In this document: one piece after another, positions 13,094 through 23,370 of the stretch
Numbering within the stretch: the stretch's first letter is position 1
Layout of the letters: each line of letters starts with the position of its first letter
NCBI RefSeq assembly: GCF_019578655.1
Contig: NC_063265.1
Coordinates: forward strand, 7,660,501-7,724,500
Reading direction: 5' to 3'
DNA: 64,000 nucleotides
Source of the DNA: Ricinus communis
Taxonomy: Eukaryota; Streptophyta; Magnoliopsida; Malpighiales; Euphorbiaceae
The notes under the pieces: generated by a model
Told to the model about the DNA's origin: nothing
Database searches by the model: none
Seen by the model: only the letters and a program-made list of their open reading frames with translations
Program-made: the position numbers and the translations under genes

Positions 13094-15333
13094 CTACAGT
13101 TCATCATTGTAAAGGAATGTCTCCAAGGCATTCTTCTTCTTGTGGCAGCCCCATTTGCAATTCATTGAGCACATGGAATTGAAGATTGCAACTCTTGTAG
13201 AATGAAGGGAAATGATGTTTGATGTTGAAGGAGATTTTGATAGAATAATTGCATACCCATCATCCATGTAATCTGTTCCATCGGGGAATAGCTGCCATAG
13301 AAGGCTCCCAGCCCCACTACCGCCTTTCTTTGTGGAGTTCAGAAGGTTCTTGTATACTGTGCTGATCAAAGTGTCCCGGAATGACGAATTGTAACCAGGG
13401 TCTTTAGTTGACACACCAAACTCGGCAAATATGACAGGCATTCCTAGATATTTCTCAGCATCCTCAATGTGGGCTTGCATCCATGAGTTTGTGAATTGAA
13501 TATGAGCATCGGAAATCGTTTGGGAAATCCTTCATCCATGGATTTAAACTATAGAGTTAGATTCATCAAGTAAACTGGGAAAAAAGATAGTGCATGGTAA
13601 ATATGAAATAATGTATTCGATTTAGTGTCCATAAACTGCCATTTTTCAGTTTTGCTGTTGCCGTGGTAAATTTCACAATTTCTGTCGTGGGGCGAAGATA
13701 ATTAGCAATGATAAGGTTTTATATATGTAGGTGTCAAAAGGACAATTCAGTCACTTACCAAGAGTCTGCATAAATGTGAACAGAAGCAAAATCAATCCCA
13801 AGAGTCTGATGGTGCCTTATAAAGTCAGTTCCAACTTGTGTAGCATAAGAATTTGGGTTGAATTGAGCCCTGTCAGGAGCTGAGGGACCATAAAATCCTT
13901 CTGATCCAATCTCCACCAAGTGCTTTGCATCCATGCTCTTAATGTAGACTGCCATTTCTTGTATCCATGACTATAAACAAAAGACAGTTTCATTGCTTTT
14001 CAAGATATGATGGCATTGGCAAAAGAGCAAGTTCATAAAAAGGTAGCAGCTAAGAAATCCGGAGTAAGATGTAATGTGACAGCAGGTGCTGAAGAAAACA
14101 AACCTGCAGTTTATCACCAGAAGGATCTGAGGTGCATCGGGGTTCATTCATCAACTCCCAAGCAAATATTGTAGGGTCATCCTTGTATGTTATGTTTGTG
14201 AGGGAATTAACTCTGTTGAGCACCGTCTACAATTGCAGAAAATGTAAAACAGAAATAGGTGCTCAAGTCAGAGACAAAACTTGGGGAGTACAAATATCAG
14301 CTGGAGATTTTTGACAGAAAACAAATACAATAATATCCATTGACAACTTGATTCTTGATTGATAAACGAAAGAAAAAAGCAAACGGGTAATTATCACATT
14401 ATCAATTTATATCCATTGTACAACAATGGAAATTGGTAGGAACACCCATGAGAAGCTTACCTTAACATGAACCTTATAGTAGTTTCTGAGAGTAGGATGA
14501 GAGAAGAAGTCATCATCAGATGTCAAATTGAGGCCAGCAGCTTTTCCCCATTTAACGTACTGTGCTTTTCCACCATAGGCATCCCAGTTGTTGGCTAAGG
14601 ATAATATAAGCCTGATCTTGTACTTTCTTGCTTCACTCACCACAAAATCCAAGGCCTGCAGCACAAAATATATACTTCAAATGATATTTAACAAAATTGC
14701 TAATGCCAAAACAATACATGTTAATTACAATTACATTCTAAAAACAGTATCAAACCAGAGAAACAGTTAAGAAGTACCTTAAAAACATCTTCATCATAAA
14801 CACCTGGAGATTTCTGAAGAGCACGCCATTGGCCATCATTGAAAGCCCAAGTTCTACAAACTGTTAAGCCTACTGAAGATGCTTGTTGGAAAAGCTCAGT
14901 AACTTTTCCTCTTGTAGATTGATCAGCAGCAAAAACCATCAGCCAGTAAGTGTTGAACCCATTAACATAGAAAGGCTGGTCATTGACGACAAATTGAGTC
15001 CCTTTCTTTCCCACCATTCCCCATGCATCATCATCTTCCACATTATTCAGCTGATACATCCTGAACATTTCATACCAATCCTCGAATTAAGCATCCAAGA
15101 AAAAAGATGAAGAATTTCTTATTATATCTAATACAAAGAGTAATGGTTACTTATAATTACCCTTGACTATCTCTAGCAGATGGTAAAATGCTGTCCACTT
15201 CCTCCACTGTTGGTTCAAATTGTTCAACCGCAGGAACATCAGAGCCATTGGACACAGAACTTCCAATGAGTATAACAAAAATGACCACTGAAGAAATGTT
15301 ACTAAGCAACAGTTTTCTCTTGTGTGTATTCAT
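13094..15333 (-). CDS. MAN6: Mannan endo-1,4-beta-mannosidase, GH5_7 (MAN6-like)
   Basis: Six exons on the minus strand give 473 aa: 15333-15161, 15060-14778, 14655-14461, 14226-14104, 13970-13759, 13529-13094. The enzyme cleaves beta-1,4 links in (galacto/gluco)mannans of the cell wall. Residues 1-30 form a signal peptide or anchor (basic MNTHKRK, then a hydrophobic run). The catalytic domain follows, with WELMNEPRC carrying the acid/base E245 and VIFAEFG carrying the nucleophile E365. HIYADSW is also present, with its Trp codon split across the last intron. The C-terminus ([20 protein letters not shown]) is intact. Adjacency to STN8 mirrors Arabidopsis At5g01920-At5g01930, which supports the MAN6 orthology. 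The last acceptor (gatgaag) has a weak pyrimidine tract, but the protein is continuous across it. Confidence 0.92.
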
Positions 15334-17593
15334 TGTATTGAATCAAGAATTCACATTTTGCGTCCAAATTGGACCACATATTTATATCAATGAAAACCCA
15401 AAGGTTTTCTACAATGACTAATACGAGTTGTGATCTTCAAGAAGAGTGTTAAAGAGGGTAATGTGACCCTCTGGCTTCAAAGCAAAGAAAATTTTCTACT
15501 TTTAGTCTCTCCCATTTTCTTCTCTTCCAAACACAGTTATAGAAAAGAAAAGAAAATGAATAAAATAAAACACATAGGTAGGTGAATACGTAAGTAGAGT
15601 TGGAGATATGACTCCTAAGGTAAGTTACAAGGGTCCCTACGAAGAAAAGAAAAAACAAATGGGTCCTCATGGAAAAGATTAAAACTTGCTTGTGGTTCAG
15701 ATGTCATCATGTCGAAGTGACAGTGTCATTACCTATAACTAGATTGTTTCTATGCATTTATATGTTCATATGCAAAGAAAGAAATAAAGAATGAGCAAGA
15801 AACAAACTGATGCATGCCTTGTCCTTGCTGAAACCAATTAAGAATTTGCCATTGGCTAATGACTTGCAAGAATGGAAAGAACAAGAAGAAAAAGTGCAGG
15901 GAAGGTATAGAGAAAAGCTTGTCAGTTCGCATTTGATCACAGGTAAGTCAAAAAGAACAAAAGCTAACTATAAATGCTTTGTGGGGTTTATAATATGCAT
16001 ATCATTGATGAAACTGAAGTGAGTAGGTACTAGGTAGTTGATGTTGAGGTTGTTGATCAGGTATTCCTAATTCAATAACCAACAGCCAGCTGAAAAATCC
16101 AAATTTATCATATTTGGTAGCTTCTTCATTTCTTGAACAAATCTTGTACATCTTGTTCTCATCTTTCTAATCTTGAAAAGTTTGATGAATTTTGTGTGTG
16201 TCTCTGCATTTTGTGAAGGTTTTGAAGTTGCAGGACAGGTGCAGGGAGAGAGAGAGAGAGAGAGAGGAGCGTTTCCAAATTTAAAACTTGGGCCATGAGC
16301 ATGACAGAGTTTGGCAAAGAACGTCGGTTCTGTTTCCTTTTCGAAGAATATTTTTTGTCGTAGCTGCTCGGTGAGCTTAGAGCTTCTTCTTCTTCTTCTT
16401 CTTTTCATTTCTTTTTATTTTTTTAGTAATACTTATTTATTTGAAAATCTTTTCAGTTTAAATTAAAAAATAATAATAAATTCTCGACTCTAAATCCTGT
16501 AACTGCCAATAAATAAGCAGTTCATAAACAGTTTAATGATTAGGTACGGTTAAAATTCAAAAACTTATTCAAGAGTGATTTTCAAATTAATTTTGACTCT
16601 CCAAAATTTAATAAAATATTTATATTTTTTAAATAGATTTATTAAAATTTAAAATTTGAATAATAACTAAATTGTTATAAAATTTAAACTTTTAATTTCA
16701 ATACATCTGTATAGAAAATATATAAAAACTTAATTTAATTCAGTCTTTTGTTAGATAATCGACTCTTATTACTATACCAACTCTAATCCAAAGTTTGAAA
16801 AATTTAAAATTTTTTTATAAATATTATAAAAATATAAAATAATTCTAAAAATATTTATAAAATTGCTGACAATAAAAATAGCTAAAAATATAATTTTATT
16901 TATAAAAATATTTTAAAATTAAATATTACTTATACAAAATATTTTATTTAGTTTTTCGATTGAAAAAATATATGTTGAATATATTCTTAAAAAAAATATA
17001 TACATTTAGTATACTTTTAATAAATAATAAATCTTTAAATATATAAATTTTTATAGAATATTACTGCATTTTCTTTGATTTTATGATATTAATGATGAAT
17101 AAATAAATAGATAAATTTAAAAGATATTTTTATGATTTAAAGATTTGAAGATATATTAGAAAAATTATATTTTAATATGAAATAAATTACTATAAAATAA
17201 AAAATATTTAAGTATATATTAAAAATATATATATATATATATCTAGAATACTTTTAACATAAACTAAATATAATATATTTTGATTTTTGATTAATTTTTA
17301 GTATTAAATTTAAATGATTGATTTAATCAATATTTTACAATATCTATAGATATTTTAAAATATTAATAAAATATAAATATAAATATAATAATATAAAAAT
17401 ATTATATATTTAATATAAAAATAATATATATTAAATATATGTTAACCATCCAAAAGAAATAAAAAATAAATTCAAAAGAAGTTGAACAAGGTATTTTTGC
17501 CAAATAAAATCCGACCCAAGCCCGGTTTCGCCCTTGATTTGACAGTCTAATTAGTGGCCAAGTAAATTTAAAGAGGAAGAAAAAAGGACCAAA
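15334..17593. other. Intergenic region between the mannanase and FER promoters
   Basis: No gene is supported. The stretch holds an (AG)n tract at about 16249-16265, a TTC run near 16386-16402, and a strongly AT-rich block at 16430-17450 with no coding signal. Confidence 0.5.
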
Positions 17594-17692
17594 CACTGAG
17601 ATAATAGGCATTGACCCGAATAATAAACACAACAAACGCCCACAAAACCACTGAGATAATAGGCATTGACCCGAATAATAAACACAACAAAC
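17594..17692 (+). promoter_or_regulatory. Tandem 44-bp promoter repeat, each with a W-box
   Basis: A 44-bp block (17594-17637) is repeated without visible mismatch at 17649-17692, a 55-bp period. Each copy contains TTGACC (17611-17616 and 17666-17671), the core of the WRKY-binding W-box. It lies roughly 430-530 bp upstream of the first FER leader exon end. Confidence 0.6.
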
Positions 17693-18118
17693 AAACGCGT
17701 CACACCGTTTTTGTTTTAACGCGTCTCGTCTCGTCTGGTGCTCTCTGTGTTCACTTCTCACCGAGCTGTCATCCAATCAGATCCCCAGATGGCAATTCAG
17801 GAATACACACATTTCATTTATGTATCCAGGGCCTTCTCGTCATTTCAGTATCAAACAGCAAAAAAAATGAAAATAATATCATTCATTGAGCTATAATTTA
17901 ATGACTTGAGAAATGTAATGTACAATTAATTAATCTGATAAAAATAAGTTTAGCTAGTGACTGACAACTAACTCTTTCCTTTTCTTTCTTTTTTCTTTTT
18001 TCCCTTTCGTTTTCTAGTTTCTCCATTCGTCGAGTTTGAGCTCTCTTTCATTTCATTCTGCTCGTGGGTTGTCCAAATTTCTTTCCCAGAAACCTTTCTC
18101 TTTAGAGATCTGTCTGCT

Positions 18119-18544
18119 ATGATTCAGTGCCTAATTCAAAGGTAAGAACTTTCTCACTCATCTTCTTCCAATCTGATCTTTGTTTTTTACTTCCTATTAA
18201 GCTTACTTCTTTAATGCTGAACATGGCTTGAATTCTCTCCCTCTCTCTCCATTGAAACTGCTGGTTCATTTCTTGCAATCTAGTTTTTACTTTTTCATCT
18301 TCTTAATACCTAAATCTTTATCTACATGCTTTTCTGGATCTGGGTTTTGGGTATTTTTCCCTTTTCTTATCTTGGTTCTTTCAAACTTTGAGTCTTTTCC
18401 ACTTGATTTTAGCTGAACTTAAGTTCAAAGCTCAGATCTTTCATCTTTCGAGCTTTCCTTTTTCCTCCAAGTCTTTGATCTTTTATTTGGACTTGGCTAA
18501 AGGCTCATTATTATTCCTGTTATATTTTCAAGTTGGAGTCCATA
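18119..18544 (+). CDS. Short uORF spliced across the FER 5'UTR intron (11 codons)
   Basis: ATG at 18119 opens a frame MIQCLIQ... that crosses the inferred leader intron (donor ag|gtaaga at 18142, acceptor ttttcaag ending 18532) and stops at TAA 18542-18544, six bases before the FER ATG at 18551. If the intron is retained the frame stops immediately at TAA 18143-18145 after nine codons or fewer. Its position suggests a role in setting FER start-codon access. Confidence 0.45.
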
Positions 18545-18550
18545 AAGAAG

Positions 18551-21226
18551 ATGGGCAAGTCTTTTCCTGCTTCTGTTCTTTTTTTACTTTGTTTATCCTC
18601 TGCAGTCATCCTTGTCTTCGCTCAAAATTATGTCCCAACTGATAAAATCCTTCTAGATTGTGGGGCAACTTCAGATAACGCAGATGATGATGGTCAGAAA
18701 TGGACTGCTGATAAAAATTCCAAGTTCTTGTTGTCTTCTGACAATTCTACTATATCCTCAGCTGCTACTCAAGACCCTGCTGTTTCCCAAATCCCTTTCA
18801 TGACTGCTCGTGTTTTCCACTCCAATTTTACCTATAGTTTCCCTCTAGCCGCTGGTCGAAAATTTGTTCGTTTGTATTTTTATCCTGCTTCTTACAGTGG
18901 CCTTAATGCCTCGGATGCTTTATTTTCTGTCACTGCTGGGTCCTATACCATTCTGAAGAACTTCAGTGTTGCTCAAACAACACAAGCATTGAATTATGCT
19001 TATATTGTTAAGGAGTATTCTATTAATGTAGATGGTGGTTCTTTGAATATAACTTTTAGTCCATCTACGAATCCTTCAAAGTCATATGCATTTGTGAATG
19101 GGATTGAGATTGTCTCTATGCCTGATATTTATGGTAGTACTGATGGAACTTTGATGTTGTTGGGCAATGATTCTCCAATTTATATAGATAATAGTACTGC
19201 ACTTGAGAATGTATATAGGATAAATGTGGGTGGGAATGTTATATCGCCGTCAAGAGATACTGGCATGCTCAGGTCTTGGGTTGATGACCAGCCATATATT
19301 TATGGGGCGGCAATTGGTGTTCCGGAGACTGCTGATCCAAACATGACGATTAAAGACCCTGTGCCTCCTTATATTGCACCAAAAGATGTCTATTCTACTG
19401 CTAGATCAATGGGGCCAACTGTTTATGTCAATTTGAATTACAATTTGACTTGGATTTTCAGTGTAGACTCTGGTTTCAATTATTTGGTTAGGCTCCATTT
19501 CTGTGAAGTTGCTTCCAATATAACCAAGATTAATCAGAGAGCGTTCACCATCTTCCTCAATAATCAAACTGCTGAAGATCAAGCTGATGTAGTTGCCTGG
19601 GCCAATGAACACAATGGAGTTCCGGTGCATAGGGATTATGCAGTCCTTGTTTCTAGTAAGAATCCTCAGGAGGATCTATGGCTGGCAATTCATCCAAATA
19701 CTGATGCAGTTTTGAAGTCCCAGTATTATGATGCTCTCTTGAATGGAGTGGAGATATTCAAACTCAGCACAGCTGATAATAATCTTGCTGGGCCTAATCC
19801 AGTTCCTCTTCCTAAACCGGATAGAACTGACCCATATGTTAGACCATCATCAGGTTCTGGCCATTCAAAGAACCAGAAAGCAATTATAGCTGGAGGTGTA
19901 AGTGGCGGAATTGTTCTAGCCCTTGTTATTGGTTTCTGCATTGTTGCTGCAACTCGTCGTCGTAGACATGGGAAAGAAGCAAGTGCAAGTGATGGGCCAT
20001 CTGGGTGGCTCCCTCTTTCTTTGTATGGAAATTCTCACTCTGCTGGTTCGGCCAAGACAAACACTACGGGAAGTTATGCTTCTTCTCTGCCTTCAAATCT
20101 TTGCCGCCACTTCTCATTTGCAGAGATCAAATCTGCCACCAACAACTTTGATGAGGCTCTGCTCCTTGGAGTGGGAGGTTTTGGCAAAGTCTACAAGGGA
20201 GAAATTGATGGTGGAACGACTAAAGTTGCAATCAAGCGTGGCAATCCGCTTTCTGAGCAGGGTGTGCATGAGTTCCAGACTGAGATAGAAATGCTCTCAA
20301 AACTTCGGCATCGTCACCTTGTTTCATTGATTGGGTACTGTGAAGAGAACTGTGAAATGATCCTTGTTTATGATTACATGGCGTATGGAACATTACGCGA
20401 GCATCTATACAAAACCCAGAAGCCTCCTCTGCCATGGAAGCAAAGGCTTGAGATATGCATCGGTGCTGCTCGTGGTTTACACTATCTCCACACTGGTGCC
20501 AAACACACTATTATCCACCGAGACGTTAAGACAACTAACATTCTTTTGGATGAGAAATGGGTTGCGAAGGTTTCTGATTTTGGCTTGTCCAAAACAGGTC
20601 CTACATTGGATCACACTCATGTCAGCACTGTAGTGAAGGGTAGTTTTGGTTATTTGGATCCAGAATATTTCAGGCGGCAGCAACTAACTGAAAAGTCTGA
20701 TGTTTATTCTTTTGGAGTTGTGCTGTTTGAGATCATATGTGCTCGACCAGCCTTAAACCCAGCACTACCAAAGGAGCAAGTTAGCTTGGCTGAGTGGGCT
20801 GCTCATTGCCACAAGAAAGGCATTCTTGATCAGATTGTTGACCCCTACCTGAAGGGGAAGATTGCACCAGAATGTTTCAAAAAGTTTGCCGAGACTGCAA
20901 TGAAGTGTGTGTCTGATGTGGGCATTGACAGGCCATCAATGGGTGATGTGCTCTGGAACCTAGAGTTTGCCTTGCAGCTACAGGAAAGCGCAGAGGAGAG
21001 CGGCAAGGGCATTGGCAGATTAGACGAGGAAGAGATGCCATTCAATACTGCCTCTAAAGGGAAGAAAGATCTTGATGCATCCCCTGGTTTTGATGGCAAT
21101 ATAACAGATTCAAGAAGCAGCGGAATGAGCATGAGCATAGGCGGCCGGAGCCTTGCTAGTGAAGACTCTGATGGGTTGACACCAAGTGCAGTGTTTTCTC
21201 AGATCATGAACCCTAAAGGACGTTGA
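18551..21226 (+). CDS. FER: Receptor-like kinase FERONIA (CrRLK1L family)
   Basis: An intronless 891-aa CDS. FER is a plasma-membrane receptor for RALF peptides that acts in cell-wall sensing, root-hair growth, pollen-tube reception and immunity. A signal peptide (about 1-24, ending VFAQ) is followed by the two-part malectin-like ectodomain with many N-glycosylation sites, a TM helix (about 443-468) ending in RRRRH, a juxtamembrane segment, and the kinase domain with GVGGFGKVYKG, K562 (VAIKRG), HRD (656-658) and DFG (676-678). The juxtamembrane block SGWLPLSLYGNSHSAG and the C-terminus SEDSDGLTPSAVFSQ are characteristic of FER rather than THE1, ANX or HERK. I chose ATG 18551 because the in-frame upstream codons include no other ATG after the leader acceptor. 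Confidence 0.97.
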   Translation: MGKSFPASVLFLLCLSSAVILVFAQNYVPTDKILLDCGATSDNADDDGQKWTADKNSKFLLSSDNSTISSAATQDPAVSQIPFMTARVFHSNFTYSFPLAAGRKFVRLYFYPASYSGLNASDALFSVTAGSYTILKNFSVAQTTQALNYAYIVKEYSINVDGGSLNITFSPSTNPSKSYAFVNGIEIVSMPDIYGSTDGTLMLLGNDSPIYIDNSTALENVYRINVGGNVISPSRDTGMLRSWVDDQPYIYGAAIGVPETADPNMTIKDPVPPYIAPKDVYSTARSMGPTVYVNLNYNLTWIFSVDSGFNYLVRLHFCEVASNITKINQRAFTIFLNNQTAEDQADVVAWANEHNGVPVHRDYAVLVSSKNPQEDLWLAIHPNTDAVLKSQYYDALLNGVEIFKLSTADNNLAGPNPVPLPKPDRTDPYVRPSSGSGHSKNQKAIIAGGVSGGIVLALVIGFCIVAATRRRRHGKEASASDGPSGWLPLSLYGNSHSAGSAKTNTTGSYASSLPSNLCRHFSFAEIKSATNNFDEALLLGVGGFGKVYKGEIDGGTTKVAIKRGNPLSEQGVHEFQTEIEMLSKLRHRHLVSLIGYCEENCEMILVYDYMAYGTLREHLYKTQKPPLPWKQRLEICIGAARGLHYLHTGAKHTIIHRDVKTTNILLDEKWVAKVSDFGLSKTGPTLDHTHVSTVVKGSFGYLDPEYFRRQQLTEKSDVYSFGVVLFEIICARPALNPALPKEQVSLAEWAAHCHKKGILDQIVDPYLKGKIAPECFKKFAETAMKCVSDVGIDRPSMGDVLWNLEFALQLQESAEESGKGIGRLDEEEMPFNTASKGKKDLDASPGFDGNITDSRSSGMSMSIGGRSLASEDSDGLTPSAVFSQIMNPKGR

Positions 21227-22707
21227 GATCAGAGGGAATGCATTTATTCAACCAAAATCAGCAAATTTTTACTGTCAAAGTGTTAATCATCCAAGGAAGT
21301 TAATTTGGCAATTCATTTACTCAATCCTTCTTTTGTATTTGTCTTTTCACAAAGTTATGGTATGTTTGATCAAATCAGTTAAAATTTGTATCTACAATTA
21401 CTTGGAAGAGTGTAAAAAATAAGGTGTTTGTACTTCTATTTTAACATTGGTAATAGTAACTATTATTTGTTTAATTACTTATTACATTGCTAAGCCCTTT
21501 CAGGATTTCCTTCTGCTCAGGCAGTTTGTTTCAGGAACAAGAAAAAGTTTGACCTGGATGCTTAAAACAAAAGAAATTTGAGGGCGAGTTAGTTAGCATA
21601 AAATCAGGACTGTTTCATGTGGGTGGGGCCTTGTTGATTCTTGTAATGTGCAAGTTAATTAAGCAGGACAATGACATCCCATATTTTTCTTGGCCTGGAA
21701 AATAAAATTGGCAACGAAGAATATTTTGATCAGCTGGCAAAACGTGGGGAGGTCTTAGTGGGAGAGCTGTTTATCTGACTATCTATAGAGGCCACCCTAT
21801 CTTTTTGTTGACTTGACTGATTGTTGTTGGAATATATCATCTGTATTATAATTTAAGAGACTAATAATTTGTATTGACCGATTTTTTATTATTACTAATT
21901 ACTAATGATTAAGAATTAATTAATAAAAAGCAATTACGGGTAGATAATACTATTATACTATTATGAAATTAGTATTATATGGTAAATCGAATTTTTCTAA
22001 AAAGAATTCTCGAGGACAAATCACTTTCTGCATATTAATTGGACTCCTCTTTTTTTATATTTCCCTCATTATGTTAATAAATTAAAATAATTTCATTGCG
22101 TAATAAAAAAAATACAAATAAATCTATACCTTCTCCTTTCTTAAAAGAAACGGCTTCTTTGAAAAAGATCTAACGGTATTCTTTGAGTTTAAACAAATAA
22201 AACCATACCACAAAAATAGTATAGTAATAATTTATTAATTGTGTAAATAATATTTCGAGGATACTTTTGTTTAGCAATTACTTTGGGTTTCATCTCCAAA
22301 TTAGCTGTAAACCATAAGAAAGATGGTTGGTGAAAAAAGAGATAACTATTTATAATTATATTTTCATGTTTAATTTATTGTTGAAAATCTATATATATAT
22401 ATATATATATATATATCTTATTAATTGCGATGGATAACTAAAAGGGATGGTGTCCAGCGGGGGAATTCAGTCTGGAGTGATCATGAAATGAACGATTCCA
22501 GGCGGTGGGACTGGTCCACACGGATTGGTAAGAGAAGAGATTGATTTTACCAGTTGCTCCTTTCCATTATAAAATGAAAATGAAACACAAGAATAGAAGC
22601 TTTAACAGAAAAACAGCTGTGTGTATAATAGGACAAAAGAAATAAGACCATATCATCACTCCACTACATTAACAATGTTTATTAATGAAGATCAGATTTT
22701 GTGCCCC

Positions 22708-22741
<34 letters not shown>

Positions 22742-23370
22742 TTAACACAATCAAAACCATTAACGCCCCCTTTACTTGTAAATCTTTTTAATTTTAATTT
22801 TTAAGAAAATAAATTTTTTTATTTTCATTTTCTTTTTAACCCCTGTCCGTAGCTTTTGTTTGTAATCGACCTCAACTCTTTCTCTTTTGAATTCACATAT
22901 ACTTGGAATAGAGAAGCTTATATACATATACTTCATATCTAGGAACCATAAAGTCTAATTCACATGTATCATCTTCTCTGCCCTGTTTTATGCCATTGCC
23001 ATCTACTTAAAAGACAACTAGGAAAGTTTAACCTTCAACTTTCCCACAACATCTGTTTGAACTAGCAGATTAGCTTCCTAATTTTGATAACAAAAAGTTA
23101 ACAGGTAAAATTGCTCAAACATGGAAACGGCAATATGAACACAAAAAAAAAACAAAAAAAGACTTTCACATTTCCAAAGCAGTGTTGCTAGAAGAATACA
23201 GTGGAATCGCTCATTCCCAAGGTACAGGTTGCAAAAATTTTCACGCAGTCATATATTTACATGACAGGCCAAAATCTACAAAGGCTGACATCTACAACCA
23301 GAATACTCGGCCCACAGTGACATAAAGATGGTAATTGCTGCTATCTCAGATATAGGAACCATCACAATAA
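21227..23370. other. FER 3' region and AT-rich intergenic DNA
   Basis: FER 3'UTR occupies the first few hundred bases. The rest is AT-rich, with an (AT)n tract at 22390-22416 and a long C homopolymer. The right end is presumably thioredoxin 3'UTR. No gene is supported. Confidence 0.5.
22709..22741. repeat. Poly(C) homopolymer of 33 bases
   Basis: Thirty-three consecutive Cs, preceded by CCCCT. Such C runs are rare in AT-rich plant DNA. The length may be imprecise because homopolymers are prone to sequencing error. Confidence 0.85.

Noticed and set aside
18533..18550. FER start at the in-frame TTG 18533
   Set aside because: Plant FER translation from ATG 18551 gives a normal signal peptide; the six extra residues come from a non-ATG codon at the splice acceptor.
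19406..19630. Minus-strand frames inside FER
   Set aside because: Antisense shadows of a strongly conserved receptor kinase CDS.
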